A stretch of DNA of 64,000 nucleotides from Agathobacter sp. (GCA_022775045.1 JALFLB010000043.1:1-64000), one strand, 5' to 3'; shown: positions 49,483 through 59,458, counted from the first letter of the stretch. Made by a program: numbers and translations. Notes: generated from the sequence alone by a model not told the origin.

Positions 49483-50509
49483 CAGAATAGAAAGAGAACG
49501 GAATATTGACCGCGAGAGTTTAGCGCTTTTGCTGGAAATAAAGGATCAAGAGGCAGTTTCTTATCTGCATGAGAGAGCACGTGAAGCAGCGGATCGCGTC
49601 TATGGAAAACAGGTGTTTATCCGTGGACTGATTGAGTTTACCAACTACTGTAAAAATGATTGTTTTTATTGTGGTATTCGAAGGAGCAATACTTGTGCTG
49701 ACCGTTATCGGCTGTCGGAAGAGGAAATTTTTTCCTGTTGTGAAAGAGGGTATGAACTTGGTTTTCGTACCTTTGTTTTGCAGGGAGGAGAGGATCCCTA
49801 TTATACGGATGACAGGATGGTTGCTATTATCCGGAAAATCAAACGGAGATACCCGGACTGTGCGCTGACGCTCTCCATTGGAGAAAAGACAAAGGAGAGC
49901 TATCAGGCCTATTATGAGGCTGGGGCTGACCGCTATCTGCTGCGGCACGAAACAGCGAATGAGGAACATTACAGGACTCTGCATCCGGCAGAGATGTCCC
50001 TTGCGAACCGCAAACAGTGTCTTTGGAATTTGAAAGAAATGGGCTATCAGGTTGGCTGCGGATTTATGGTGGGTTCGCCGAATCAGACAGTGGATACGAT
50101 ATATGAGGATCTGCAGTTTATCAGAGAACTGCAACCTCATATGGTGGGGATTGGTCCTTTCATTCCGCAGAAGGACACGCCATTTGGATTGGAAAAGGCG
50201 GGTACGATGGAGAATACCTTGCGGCTGCTTTCTATCATCCGGTTGATTCATCCTCATGTGCTATTACCGGCAACGACAGCTCTTGGAACGATTCATCCGT
50301 TGGGGAGGGAGAAAGGAATTCAGGCGGGGGCAAATGTTGTGATGCCGAACCTTTCGCCGGTTGCCGTGCGGGATAAGTATTTACTTTATGATAATAAAAT
50401 CTGCACCGGGGATGAGGCGGCCGAGTGCCGGTATTGTATGCAGCGGCGTATGGAGAGTATCGGATATGAGGTTGTCGTAAGCCGTGGGGACTATATATCA
50501 GATAAATGA
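49463..50509 (+). CDS. hydE: [FeFe]-hydrogenase H-cluster maturase HydE (radical SAM)
   Basis: The 348-residue enzyme of the biotin-synthase-like radical SAM family has its cluster motif as NYCKNDCFYCGIR (Cys63, Cys67, Cys70). LQGGEDPYYTDDRMVAIIRK is the GGED SAM-ribose motif, and GCGFMVGSPNQTVDTIYEDL and MPNLSPVAVRDKY follow. HydE helps build the dithiomethylamine-bridged di-iron site from HydG products. The start is ATG 49463 inside the preceding gene; no separate ribosome site is seen, so translation is probably coupled. hydG follows within 20 nt. Confidence 0.95.
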   Translation: MLREIIDRIERERNIDRESLALLLEIKDQEAVSYLHERAREAADRVYGKQVFIRGLIEFTNYCKNDCFYCGIRRSNTCADRYRLSEEEIFSCCERGYELGFRTFVLQGGEDPYYTDDRMVAIIRKIKRRYPDCALTLSIGEKTKESYQAYYEAGADRYLLRHETANEEHYRTLHPAEMSLANRKQCLWNLKEMGYQVGCGFMVGSPNQTVDTIYEDLQFIRELQPHMVGIGPFIPQKDTPFGLEKAGTMENTLRLLSIIRLIHPHVLLPATTALGTIHPLGREKGIQAGANVVMPNLSPVAVRDKYLLYDNKICTGDEAAECRYCMQRRMESIGYEVVVSRGDYISDK

Positions 50510-50528
50510 GAAAAAGGAGAAAAGAAAT

Positions 50529-51956
50529 ATGTACGACGTAAAATCAATGAAAGCGGAGGAATTTATCTCGGATGAGGAAATCAGGGAGACATTGGCATAT
50601 GCGGATGCCAATAAGGATAATATGGAGCTGGTGGATGCCATAATTGAGAAGGCGAAGGAGCGCAAGGGCTTGACTCATCGAGAGGCATCTGTGCTTCTGG
50701 CTTGTGAAAACGAGGATAGAATACAGGAAATATACGAACTGGCACAGCAGATCAAGAAGGACTTTTATGGAAACAGGATTGTCATGTTTGCACCGTTGTA
50801 TCTCTCCAATTATTGTGTGAACGGCTGCGTGTACTGTCCGTATCATCTGAAAAATAAGCATATTGCGAGGAAGAAGCTGACACAGGAGGAAATTGTAAAG
50901 GAAGTTACGGCGCTGCAGGATATGGGGCACAAGCGTCTGGCGATTGAGGCTGGAGAGGATCCGGTCAACAATCCGATTGAGTATATTTTAGAGTGTATCA
51001 AGACTATTTACAGTATTAAGCATAAAAACGGAGCCATCCGCCGTGTCAATGTTAACATTGCAGCAACGACAGTGGAGAATTATCGAAAGCTGAAGGAGGC
51101 GGGAATAGGAACCTATATTCTTTTCCAGGAGACCTACCATAAAGCTGGCTACGAAGAACTTCACCCGACAGGACCGAAGCACGATTATGCTTATCATACG
51201 GAGGCTATGGATCGTGCCATGGAAGGTGGAATTGATGATGTGGGGCTGGGAGTACTGTTTGGTCTGGATAAGTATCGTTATGAGTTTGCAGGACTTCTTA
51301 TGCATGCGGAGCATTTGGAGGCCGTGCATGGAGTGGGACCACACACGATTAGTGTGCCACGTCTAAAGAAGGCGGACGATATTGATCCAACTACATTTGA
51401 TAATGGAATTAGTGATGATATCTTTGCAAAGATTTGTGCCCTGATCCGCATTTCAGTGCCATATACGGGAATGATCATTTCTACTCGTGAGAGTCAGGCT
51501 GTTCGTGAGAAGGTGCTTCCGCTGGGGGTATCCCAGATTAGCGGTGCCTCCAAAACCAGTGTTGGCGGCTATGCAGACCCGGATGCAGAGAAGAATGCTG
51601 AGGCAACTTCAGAACAGTTTGATGTCAGTGACCAGAGAACCCTTGATGAGGTAGTGAACTGGCTTATGAAGCTGGGCTATATTCCATCCTTCTGTACAGC
51701 ATGCTACCGTGAGGGGAGAACCGGTGACCGTTTTATGACATTGTGCAAGAATATGCAGATCTTAAACTGCTGTCACCCGAATGCACTTATGACTCTTAAG
51801 GAGTATCTGGAGGATTATGCCAGTGAGGAGACCAGAAAGATTGGTATGGAGTTAATTGAGCGGGAACTTGAAAAAATCCCGAATCCGAAGGTTAAGCAGA
51901 CAACTTATGAGCATATTCATGATATCGCAGAGGGAAAGAGAGATTTCAGATTCTAA
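50529..51956 (+). CDS. hydG: [FeFe]-hydrogenase H-cluster maturase HydG (tyrosine lyase)
   Basis: The 475-residue radical SAM enzyme cleaves tyrosine to p-cresol, CO and cyanide for the H-cluster. The SAM cluster is NYCVNGCVYCPY (Cys96, Cys100, Cys103), and AIEAGEDPVNNPIEYIL is the GED motif. The C-terminal auxiliary cluster region FCTACYREGRTGDRFMTLCK is the HydG hallmark and separates it from ThiH. The start is ATG 50529 after AAAAAGGAG; a longer frame from 50484 overlaps hydE. It lies between hydE and hydF in one operon. Confidence 0.97.
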   Translation: MYDVKSMKAEEFISDEEIRETLAYADANKDNMELVDAIIEKAKERKGLTHREASVLLACENEDRIQEIYELAQQIKKDFYGNRIVMFAPLYLSNYCVNGCVYCPYHLKNKHIARKKLTQEEIVKEVTALQDMGHKRLAIEAGEDPVNNPIEYILECIKTIYSIKHKNGAIRRVNVNIAATTVENYRKLKEAGIGTYILFQETYHKAGYEELHPTGPKHDYAYHTEAMDRAMEGGIDDVGLGVLFGLDKYRYEFAGLLMHAEHLEAVHGVGPHTISVPRLKKADDIDPTTFDNGISDDIFAKICALIRISVPYTGMIISTRESQAVREKVLPLGVSQISGASKTSVGGYADPDAEKNAEATSEQFDVSDQRTLDEVVNWLMKLGYIPSFCTACYREGRTGDRFMTLCKNMQILNCCHPNALMTLKEYLEDYASEETRKIGMELIERELEKIPNPKVKQTTYEHIHDIAEGKRDFRF

Positions 51957-52016
51957 ATCAGAGGAGAATTTCACAAGGACTGCCATGGCTGATGAGCAGG
52001 AATGGAGGACATAAGT

Positions 52017-53231
52017 ATGGGTGTGACTTTGAATGATACCCCGTCGGCAAACCGGCTTCACATCGGGGTGTTTGGAAAAACAAACAGTGGGAAATCATCG
52101 TTTATCAATGCTTTTACCGGGCAGGAGGTGTCCATTGTTGCAGATGTGGCAGGAACGACAACGGATCCGGTATATAAAGCGATGGAGATTCATCCCCTTG
52201 GTCCATGCACGATTATTGATACTGCGGGGTTTGATGATGAGAGTATTCTCGGAGAACAACGGATCGAACGTACAAAACAGGCGGCGGATAAGTCCGATTT
52301 GGCTGTAATCGTGTTTGCGGCGGATGAAGTGGTGGATGCTGCAAACATGAGGGAGGAGCTGGAGTGGTACCGTTTTTTCCAGAAGAAAAATACACCCGTT
52401 CTTCTTGTTATTAATAAGGCAGATATGGCGGATACAAAACGCCTTTTCGAGTTCCTCAAAAAGGAGACGAATGAGGAAGCGCTTGTAGTAAGTGCAAAGA
52501 CCGGAGAGGGAATGACTGTAGTCAAGGATGCATTGACTCGCAAGGTTCCGGAGAATTATGGAGAGCGTTTGATTACCGGGGAGCTGGTAGGGGAAAATGA
52601 TCTGGTTATGCTTGTGATGCCACAGGATATTCAGGCTCCGAAGGGACGGCTGATTCTGCCGCAGGTACAGACCCTTCGGGAGCTTCTTGATAAAAAATGT
52701 CTGGTAATGAGTGTGACGACAGATAAGTTTGTTTCGGCTCTTACGGCGCTAAATGGGGCACCAAAACTGATTATTACAGATTCGCAGGTCTTTGGTGATG
52801 TGTATGAGCATAAACCGAAAGAAAGCATGCTGACTTCTTTTTCGGTGCTGTTTGCTGCGTATAAGGGGGATTTGCCATATTATGTGGAAGGTGCAAAAAA
52901 AATCGATTCTCTGACGGAACAGTCCCGTGTGCTGATTGCAGAGTGCTGTACCCATGCGCCTCTCTCAGAGGATATTGGCAGGGTAAAGATTCCGCGGATG
53001 TTAAGAAAGCGTTTTGGAGAGAATATGGTCATTGATCATGTGAGCGGAACTGATTTTCCGGAGAATTTGTCAGATTACGACCTTGTTATTCAGTGTGGGG
53101 CCTGTATGTTTAACCGCAGGTATGTGATGTCAAGAATCGAGCGCACAAAGGAGCAGGCGGTTCCAATGACAAATTATGGCATCGTGATTGCCCATTTGAC
53201 CGGAATTTTGGAACAGGTAGTGACACCCTAA
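52017..53231 (+). CDS. hydF: [FeFe]-hydrogenase maturation GTPase HydF
   Basis: The 404-residue scaffold protein assembles the di-iron subcluster and delivers it to the hydrogenase. The GTPase domain (about 14-170) has P-loop GKTNSGKS (20-27), G3 DTAGFDD and G4 NKAD. A middle dimerisation domain follows. The C-terminal cluster domain shows ECCTHAPLSED and, about 45 residues on, IQCGACMFNRR, matching the His/Cys-X..-CXXC cluster site. The start is ATG 52017, 8 nt after TGGAGG; a frame from 52002 overlaps that ribosome site. No hydrogenase structural gene is in the window, so HydA must be elsewhere. Confidence 0.95.
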   Translation: MGVTLNDTPSANRLHIGVFGKTNSGKSSFINAFTGQEVSIVADVAGTTTDPVYKAMEIHPLGPCTIIDTAGFDDESILGEQRIERTKQAADKSDLAVIVFAADEVVDAANMREELEWYRFFQKKNTPVLLVINKADMADTKRLFEFLKKETNEEALVVSAKTGEGMTVVKDALTRKVPENYGERLITGELVGENDLVMLVMPQDIQAPKGRLILPQVQTLRELLDKKCLVMSVTTDKFVSALTALNGAPKLIITDSQVFGDVYEHKPKESMLTSFSVLFAAYKGDLPYYVEGAKKIDSLTEQSRVLIAECCTHAPLSEDIGRVKIPRMLRKRFGENMVIDHVSGTDFPENLSDYDLVIQCGACMFNRRYVMSRIERTKEQAVPMTNYGIVIAHLTGILEQVVTP

Positions 53232-53257
53232 AAGAGGTTTCCTTTTATATGAAAAAT

Positions 53258-53266
53258 TGATATACT
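53258..53266 (+). promoter_or_regulatory. Extended -10 promoter of the cysteine synthase gene
   Basis: TG-A-TATACT (53258-53266) with a poor -35 (TTTCCT, 53238-53243, 17-nt spacing). It suggests separate expression of the gene from hydEGF. Confidence 0.45.
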
Positions 53267-53300
53267 ATAGAAAGAGAATTAGGAAACAGGGAGAAATACA

Positions 53301-54236
53301 ATGATATATCAGAATATTCTTGAGGCAATGGGAAATACGCCGATAATCCGTCTGAATCACATGGTGGATGCGGATAGTGCACAGGTGCTTGTAAAGTTTG
53401 AGGGGCTGAATGTGGGCGGATCCATTAAGACACGTACCGCCTATAATATGTTAAAGGATGCCAGGGAGCGTGGACTGATCAGGGAGGACACGATCATCGT
53501 GGAACCGACAAGCGGTAATCAGGGAATAGGATTGTCGCTTGTCGGGGCGGTATTGGGTTATACAGTAAAGATTCTTATGCCGGATTCTGTCAGTGAGGAG
53601 CGCAGAAAGCTGATGCGTCATTATGGCGCTGAAGTGATTCTTGTCCATGATGCAGGCAATATTGGAAAAGCAATAGAGGAATGTGTGAATCTTGCACTTC
53701 AGATGGCAAAGGATGATCCAAGGGTGTTTGTTCCTCAACAGTTTGAAAATCCTGCCAATCCGCAGGTGCATAGAGACCGGACTGGAATGGAAATTCTGGA
53801 ACAGGTGGGGGGACCGATTCATGGTTTTTGTTCTGGAATAGGAACCGGAGGTACAATCACTGGAATTGGTGAAATTTTAAAAGAAAAGAATCCGGATATT
53901 ACCATCTGGGCTGTAGAGCCGGAGCATGCGGCAATTCTTTCCGGTGGCTCCATTGGAACACATTTGCAGATGGGAATCGGAGATGGGGTAATTCCGGCAA
54001 TTCTCAATCAGAATATCTATGAGGATATATGCATTGTTACAGATGAGGAAGCAATTCAGACCGCCAGAGAGCTTGCCAGCAGGGAGGGAATTATGTGTGG
54101 CATTTCCAGTGGAACGAATGTGGCGGCAGCACTCCGGCTTGCAAAGAAACTTGGCAGAGGTAAGACGGTAGTTACGGTTCTGCCGGATACGGCGGAGCGC
54201 TATTTTTCCACCCCACTGTTTGAAGAGATGGAATAA
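53301..54236 (+). CDS. cysK: PLP-dependent cysteine synthase family protein
   Basis: The 311-residue fold type II PLP enzyme has its Schiff-base Lys at about 43 in NVGGSIKTRTAYNM and the phosphate-binding loop as CSGIGTGGTITG. The substrate loop reads EPTSGNQGIGLS, with Gln where O-acetylserine sulfhydrylases usually have Thr (TSGNTGIGLA). The C-terminal region includes MCGISSGTNVAAAL. Most likely it makes cysteine from O-acetylserine and sulfide. The loop change could indicate a different acceptor, for example a cystathionine beta-synthase-like reaction. It lies after hydF with its own probable promoter. Confidence 0.82.
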   Translation: MIYQNILEAMGNTPIIRLNHMVDADSAQVLVKFEGLNVGGSIKTRTAYNMLKDARERGLIREDTIIVEPTSGNQGIGLSLVGAVLGYTVKILMPDSVSEERRKLMRHYGAEVILVHDAGNIGKAIEECVNLALQMAKDDPRVFVPQQFENPANPQVHRDRTGMEILEQVGGPIHGFCSGIGTGGTITGIGEILKEKNPDITIWAVEPEHAAILSGGSIGTHLQMGIGDGVIPAILNQNIYEDICIVTDEEAIQTARELASREGIMCGISSGTNVAAALRLAKKLGRGKTVVTVLPDTAERYFSTPLFEEME

Positions 54237-54248
54237 GAGACTGATATC

Positions 54249-54277
54249 TTTTCATTTGTATGCATAATAGGTATAAT
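54249..54277 (+). promoter_or_regulatory. Promoter of the cytidylate-kinase-like/lrgAB genes
   Basis: TTTTCA (54249-54254), 17 nt and TATAAT (54272-54277), about 30 nt before ATG 54307, which has GGAGAGGAG upstream. Confidence 0.6.
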
Positions 54278-54306
54278 GGAATCATAAACGGAGAGGAGAT
54301 GGGGTA

Positions 54307-54876
54307 ATGATTATTACAATTGCGAGAGAATGTGGGTGTTATGGGGATGAGATAGGTGCCGAGTTGGCGAAGAGACTTGGAGTTCTGCTGTTTGACAAGA
54401 AGAAGATCCTGGAGCTTGCCAAAGAAAAAGGGGTTTATGACCAGTTTCCATTCTTTTATAAAGAGAGGCAGAGCAATATGCTGCTTTCCTCAATTGTGGA
54501 GGAGGAGCAGCTTGGTATCGCACGGCAGACACCGAGGAAAGCATTAGATGCTGTTGTCGGGGATCATTCCTGTGTGATTCTGGGAAGATGTGGTGGCTAT
54601 GCATATGAGGGAGAGCCTCATGTTGTTCGTGTTTTTTTAAGTGGAAAAAGAGAAAATCGCATTACACATTTGATGGAAAAACACAGAGTAAGCAGAAATG
54701 AAGCAATTGCTACAATGGATCAGACAGATAACCGGAGAAGGACCTATTATCGATACTATACAGGTCAGGAATGGGGATATGCAAATAATTATGATTTGTG
54801 TATTAATGTATCAGATTTGGGGATTGGGGGGACAGTAGAGATGATTATTCACTATATAGAACAATATAAGGAGTAG
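54307..54876 (+). CDS. Cytidylate-kinase-like family protein
   Basis: The 189-residue protein belongs to the cytidylate_kin2 family (PF13189): MIITIARECGCYGDEIGAEL is the N-terminal nucleotide-binding loop, in which the usual G-S-G-G run is altered. LLFDKKKILELA follows, then CVILGRCGGYAYEG and a basic lid region (RENRITHLMEKHRVSRNEAI, then DNRRRTYYRYYTGQEWG). Housekeeping CMP kinase (cmk) differs, so the true substrate is unknown. It starts a short unit with lrgA and lrgB (4-nt gap). Confidence 0.8.
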   Translation: MIITIARECGCYGDEIGAELAKRLGVLLFDKKKILELAKEKGVYDQFPFFYKERQSNMLLSSIVEEEQLGIARQTPRKALDAVVGDHSCVILGRCGGYAYEGEPHVVRVFLSGKRENRITHLMEKHRVSRNEAIATMDQTDNRRRTYYRYYTGQEWGYANNYDLCINVSDLGIGGTVEMIIHYIEQYKE

Positions 54877-54880
54877 ACTC

Positions 54881-55258
54881 ATGAAATATTTGAGACAGTT
54901 TTTAGTTATTCTTTTATTTTCCTTTGTGGGAGAATTATTGCATGAATTGATTCCGCTTCAGATTCCGGCGAGTATTTATGGACTGGTACTGTTGTTTATT
55001 GCATTGCTGGCAGGATGGATTCGATTGTCACAGGTAAAAGAGGCAGCAAAGTTTCTTATTGAAATCATGCCGCTAATGTTTATACCTGCGGGTGTTGGTC
55101 TGTTGGAGAGTTGGGGTGTCTTAAAGCCAATTCTGTTGCCGGTCTGTGTGATAATGGTGATTTCCACTATTCTTGTGCTTGGAATTTCAGGGGTTGTTAC
55201 ACAGAAGATGATGGGAAGCAAATTTGCAAAAAAGGAAGAGGAACTGGATCATGAATGA
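54881..55258 (+). CDS. lrgA: CidA/LrgA-family membrane protein (holin-like)
   Basis: The 125-residue protein has four hydrophobic helices and the family motif IPASIYGLVLLF early, followed by PLMFIPAGVGLLES. LrgA/CidA proteins are holin-like membrane proteins linked to murein hydrolase control and, in some bacteria, pyruvate or small-acid transport. It overlaps lrgB by 8 nt, the standard arrangement. An AAGGAG site lies before the ATG. Confidence 0.9.
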   Translation: MKYLRQFLVILLFSFVGELLHELIPLQIPASIYGLVLLFIALLAGWIRLSQVKEAAKFLIEIMPLMFIPAGVGLLESWGVLKPILLPVCVIMVISTILVLGISGVVTQKMMGSKFAKKEEELDHE

Positions 55259-55943
55259 ATTTTTACAGAATTCCGTTTTTTTTGGAGTTTTTATCAGTAT
55301 TGTAACTTATGAGATTGGTGTATTGATTAAGCAGAAATGGAAGATGGCAATATTTAATCCGCTTTTGATCTCAATTGCATTAATTATCATTTTTTTACTG
55401 GTATTTCATGTGGATTATGAAACTTATGAGGCGGGGGCAAAATACCTGTCTTATCTGCTGACACCGGCAACTGTTGCGCTTGCGGTGCCACTGTATGAGC
55501 AGATCGAGCCGCTCAGAAAGAACTGGAAGGCTATTATGGCAGGAATTTTGGCGGGGGCATTGACCTCCGCCACTTGTGTATTGGTTTTGTCTGTATTGTT
55601 TGGGTTGAATCATCAGCAATATGTGACTTTGCTTCCAAAGTCAATTACCACTGCGATTGGTATGGGACTTTCCGAAGAGTTGGGTGGAATCGTAACGATT
55701 ACAGTTGCAGTCATTGTAGTTACTGGAGTGATTGGCAATATGTTTGCCGAAGGAATCTGCAAACTTTTCCATATTACGAATCCAGTTGCGAAGGGAATCG
55801 GAATTGGTTCGGCATCCCATGCGATGGGAACTGCAAAGGCGATGGAGATGGGGGAAGTCGAAGGTGCAATGAGCAGTCTGTCCATTGCGGTATCTGGTTT
55901 ACTTACGGTTTTGGTATCGCTTTTGTTTGCGCAGATTTATTGA
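55251..55943 (+). CDS. lrgB: LrgB-family membrane protein
   Basis: The 230-residue polytopic membrane protein partners LrgA. Family stretches include TPATVALAVPLYEQIEPLRK, LLPKSITTAIGMGLSEELGG and KGIGIGSASHAMGTAKAMEM. It acts with LrgA in envelope or autolysis control or small-acid export. The start is ATG 55251, inside the lrgA end; an in-frame codon at 55224 is less likely. addB begins 17 nt after its stop. Confidence 0.93.
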   Translation: MNEFLQNSVFFGVFISIVTYEIGVLIKQKWKMAIFNPLLISIALIIIFLLVFHVDYETYEAGAKYLSYLLTPATVALAVPLYEQIEPLRKNWKAIMAGILAGALTSATCVLVLSVLFGLNHQQYVTLLPKSITTAIGMGLSEELGGIVTITVAVIVVTGVIGNMFAEGICKLFHITNPVAKGIGIGSASHAMGTAKAMEMGEVEGAMSSLSIAVSGLLTVLVSLLFAQIY

Positions 55944-55959
55944 TTTAGGGGAGGATGTT

Positions 55960-58900
55960 ATGGCTCTGCAATTTGTGCTGGGAAGTTCGGGAAGCGGTAA
56001 AACAGAGTATATTTATCAGCAGATTGTGGCATCTGCAGTGCTTCACCCAAAGAAAAATTACCTGGTGATTGTTCCGGAGCAGTTTACCATGCAGACACAG
56101 CAAACGTTGGTGGAGCTTGCTCCGAACCATGCAATTATGAACATTGATGTGCTGAGTTTCAAGAGGCTTGCTTACCGTGTGTTTGATGAGCTTGGAAGGA
56201 CAGATATCCAGGTGCTGGAGGAAACCGGAAAAAATCTTGTTTTGAGAAGATTGGCACAGCAGCAGGAGAAAAAACTTACAGTGCTGCGTCCGAATATGAA
56301 CCGGATGGGATATATCGGAGAGGTAAAATCCCTGATTTCAGAATTGGTACAGTATAATATTTCCCCACAGGAGCTGGAGAAACTGATGGAAAAGGAAACT
56401 TTTCCACAGGTCCTTACGGCGAAGCTTCGGGATATTGTGACGATGTATCGGGCATTTCAGGAATTTATGGAGGGAAGTTTTGTAACAGCAGAGGAAATTT
56501 TAAATGTATTAAAGCAACTGGCACCCCAATCGGAACTCCTTAAGGACAGTGTTCTGGTGTTTGACGAATTTACCGGTTTTACACCGATTCAGAATGAGCT
56601 GATGAGGGAACTTCTGACGATTGCGGAGCAGATTTATGTAACTCTGACGATTGATGCAGGAGAAGATTTTTATCACAGCAATGGGAGCGAGGAACTTTTT
56701 GATTTGTCTAAGAAGACGATTGCCACGCTGTTTAAGATGGCAGAGTCTTTGCATGTGGAGGTGTTAGAGCCGGTGGTGCTTGCGGATGGTGTAAAAAAGA
56801 GGTTTATGCATGCGCCGGCATTAGCATTTCTGGAACAGAATCTGTTTCGTCCCGGATATAGCAGGATGCAGAATGAGGTGAGCGAAATTCATCTTTCTGT
56901 CATGCGGACTCCCCGGGAGGAACTGGCTATGGTTGCACGGCAGATTAATGGTCTGATTCGGCAAGGCTATCGTTATCGGGAGATTGCAGTGGTGACAGGG
57001 ACTCTGGAGACTTATCAGAGTTATGTGGAGCCTCTGTTTACAAAGTATGAAATTCCGTATTTTATGGATACAACAAAAGAAGTATTGTTTCATCCCTTCA
57101 TTGAATTTTTGCGTGCAGTTTTGCAGGTTGTGGAGAGCGATTACAGTTATGAGTCAATCATGAGGTTCCTGCGGTGTGGTTTCTGTGGAATTGAGGAGGA
57201 TGATCTGGATCGTCTGGACAATTATCTCGTGGCAACCGGAATTCGTGGAAAATTGGCGTGGAGCAGGCGATGGGTACATATGCCCGTGCAGAAGGAACTC
57301 TATGATCTGGAGCGTTTGGAGGAGCTGCGCGTACAGATTTTTGATCTGCTGGAACCGGTATGCGAAGTGTTTGCCAGAAAGGATGCGTGTGTCAGTGACG
57401 GCATTGTTGTACTGTATCAGCTTCTGGTTCGATTGGATACAGAAAAACAGCTCTGGGAAAAGGAGAAGGAGCTTTTAGAGCGGGGGGAGCAGACACGATC
57501 AAAAGAATACGGGCAGATTTATCAGATTGTCATGCAGTTACTGGAAAAATATTATGCACTACTCGGGGAGGAAGCTCTGGATATTACAGATTTTACAGAG
57601 GTGCTCGAAGCAGGACTGTCTGCTGCCACAGTTGCAACGATTCCTCCGGGATATGACTGTGTTACGATCGGTGATATTGAGAGAACAAGACTTGACCATA
57701 TTAAAGTTTTATTTTTTGTTGGTGTAAACGATGGTGTCATTCCAAAGGCAGCCAATGCTGGTGGAATTATTTCTGAATACGAAAGAGAATTACTTTTGGC
57801 AGCGGATGTGGAGATGGCACCGGGCGCCAGGGAGCAGGCGTTTATACAGAGATTCTATCTTTACCGGAATCTGACGAAACCATCGGAGCAGCTCTATCTC
57901 AGCTATGCAAAGGTGGATCGCGACGGGAAGGCGATTCGGCCGTCTTATCTCGTAGGTGTTGTACGAAAGCTTTTTCCGAAGCTTAAGCTGCAGGAAATCG
58001 AGTCTGTTGAGACCCGTCCGGATTTCTATACAAAGGATGCAGCATTGGATTATCTGATCCATGGGCAAAAGGACGAGGCATGGTATGCGTTAGCAAAGTG
58101 GTTTGATCAAGGTGATGAAATGTCGCAGAAGACGGTTCATAAGCTTCTTGAGGCTGCTTACACCTGCTATAAAGGGGAACCAATCAGCAGGGCAGTTGCT
58201 TTGGCTTTGTATGGAAGAAAACCTATGGGAAGTATTACGAGGCTTGAACGTTTTGCTGCGTGTGCCTATGCGCATTACCTCGAGTATGGATTATATCTCA
58301 GGGAACGGGAGACGAGTGGGTTTGAGAGCGTAGATATGGGAAATCTTTATCATGATGCGCTGGAACGGTATAGCCGAAAGGTTGAGCAGTCGGTTTATGA
58401 TTGGTTTCAAATTCCTGATGAGGTAAGAGAATCTTTTGCGGGGGAGGCAATAGCAGAGGCAATTGAAGCCTATCCGAATACGGGAATTCATGCAACGGCG
58501 GAGAATGAATATCAGGCACAGCGGATGGAGGAGATATTCAGCCAAACGGTGTGGGCATTGACCAAGCAGGTCCGTGCCGGGCACTTTGTACCGGAAAAGT
58601 TTGAGATCACCTTTTCGGAATTAGAAAATGTGCAAGCGCTTCAGGTGGTTTTATCTGAGAATGTGAAAATGCGATTGACCGGTCGAATTGATCGATTGGA
58701 TGTCTATGACAATGGAAATGAAATTTCAATTAAAGTGATTGATTATAAGTCGGGGAACACAAAGTTTGACCTGATTAAGTTTTATCAGGGACTTCAGCTG
58801 CAGTTGGTTGTCTATATGGATGCCGCTATGGAATTGGGGAGTATTGAGCATTCGAAGCGAAAAATCCTGCCGGGTGGAATTCTATATTATCATATTGATG

Positions 58901-59361
58901 ATCCGGTTTTGGAAGCAGAGGAAGAATTGACACCTGAGGAGGCAGAGCATGCTCTGATGATGGCTCTTCGGCCGGATGGCCTGGTTAATTCCGATGAACA
59001 GATTTACCGTGCGATGGATCAGGATCTGGAGGGGAAATCTGAGGTAATTCCGCTGGAACTTAAGAAGTCAGGAGAACTATCCGCAGCACGTTCTCATGTC
59101 GCATCTACCGAAGAGTTTGCATTGATGGAACGCTATGCAAAGATGGAAATCAGGCGGCTTGGTCAGGAGATTTATGCAGGGGATGTGCGCGTGAATCCTT
59201 ATCAGAACGGGACGGAGTGCAGCTGTAATTTTTGCCCGTACAGATCTGTTTGTGGTATGGATAGCAGAATTTCGGGATATGGATACCGTTATACAGAGGC
59301 ACTGACGAGAGAAGAAGTGTTTGATCGAATGCGTACAGAGCTTGCGCGTGAAGGGTTATAA
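55960..59361 (+). CDS. addB: ATP-dependent helicase/deoxyribonuclease subunit AddB
   Basis: The 1133-residue subunit of the AddAB recombination nuclease processes double-strand DNA ends and recognises regulatory sequences. Walker A GSSGSGKTEYI is at the N-terminus, and the middle is an inactivated helicase-like region. The C-terminal nuclease domain has LTGRIDRLDVYDNGNE and VIDYKSG, the PD-(D/E)XK core. Iron-sulfur cysteines are CAYAHYLEYG and, near the end, CSCNFCPYRSVCG. The start is ATG 55960 after GGGGAGG; a longer frame from 55885 overlaps lrgB. addA follows after 97 nt. Confidence 0.96.
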   Translation: MALQFVLGSSGSGKTEYIYQQIVASAVLHPKKNYLVIVPEQFTMQTQQTLVELAPNHAIMNIDVLSFKRLAYRVFDELGRTDIQVLEETGKNLVLRRLAQQQEKKLTVLRPNMNRMGYIGEVKSLISELVQYNISPQELEKLMEKETFPQVLTAKLRDIVTMYRAFQEFMEGSFVTAEEILNVLKQLAPQSELLKDSVLVFDEFTGFTPIQNELMRELLTIAEQIYVTLTIDAGEDFYHSNGSEELFDLSKKTIATLFKMAESLHVEVLEPVVLADGVKKRFMHAPALAFLEQNLFRPGYSRMQNEVSEIHLSVMRTPREELAMVARQINGLIRQGYRYREIAVVTGTLETYQSYVEPLFTKYEIPYFMDTTKEVLFHPFIEFLRAVLQVVESDYSYESIMRFLRCGFCGIEEDDLDRLDNYLVATGIRGKLAWSRRWVHMPVQKELYDLERLEELRVQIFDLLEPVCEVFARKDACVSDGIVVLYQLLVRLDTEKQLWEKEKELLERGEQTRSKEYGQIYQIVMQLLEKYYALLGEEALDITDFTEVLEAGLSAATVATIPPGYDCVTIGDIERTRLDHIKVLFFVGVNDGVIPKAANAGGIISEYERELLLAADVEMAPGAREQAFIQRFYLYRNLTKPSEQLYLSYAKVDRDGKAIRPSYLVGVVRKLFPKLKLQEIESVETRPDFYTKDAALDYLIHGQKDEAWYALAKWFDQGDEMSQKTVHKLLEAAYTCYKGEPISRAVALALYGRKPMGSITRLERFAACAYAHYLEYGLYLRERETSGFESVDMGNLYHDALERYSRKVEQSVYDWFQIPDEVRESFAGEAIAEAIEAYPNTGIHATAENEYQAQRMEEIFSQTVWALTKQVRAGHFVPEKFEITFSELENVQALQVVLSENVKMRLTGRIDRLDVYDNGNEISIKVIDYKSGNTKFDLIKFYQGLQLQLVVYMDAAMELGSIEHSKRKILPGGILYYHIDDPVLEAEEELTPEEAEHALMMALRPDGLVNSDEQIYRAMDQDLEGKSEVIPLELKKSGELSAARSHVASTEEFALMERYAKMEIRRLGQEIYAGDVRVNPYQNGTECSCNFCPYRSVCGMDSRISGYGYRYTEALTREEVFDRMRTELAREGL

Positions 59362-59458
59362 AAGACAAATGTGAACACCTTTTCAACAGGCAGTGTAAAT
59401 AGAAAGTCGTTTCGCAATTGCTTAAAGAGTAAGTAAGAAAGAGAGGATATGTCCGCAT

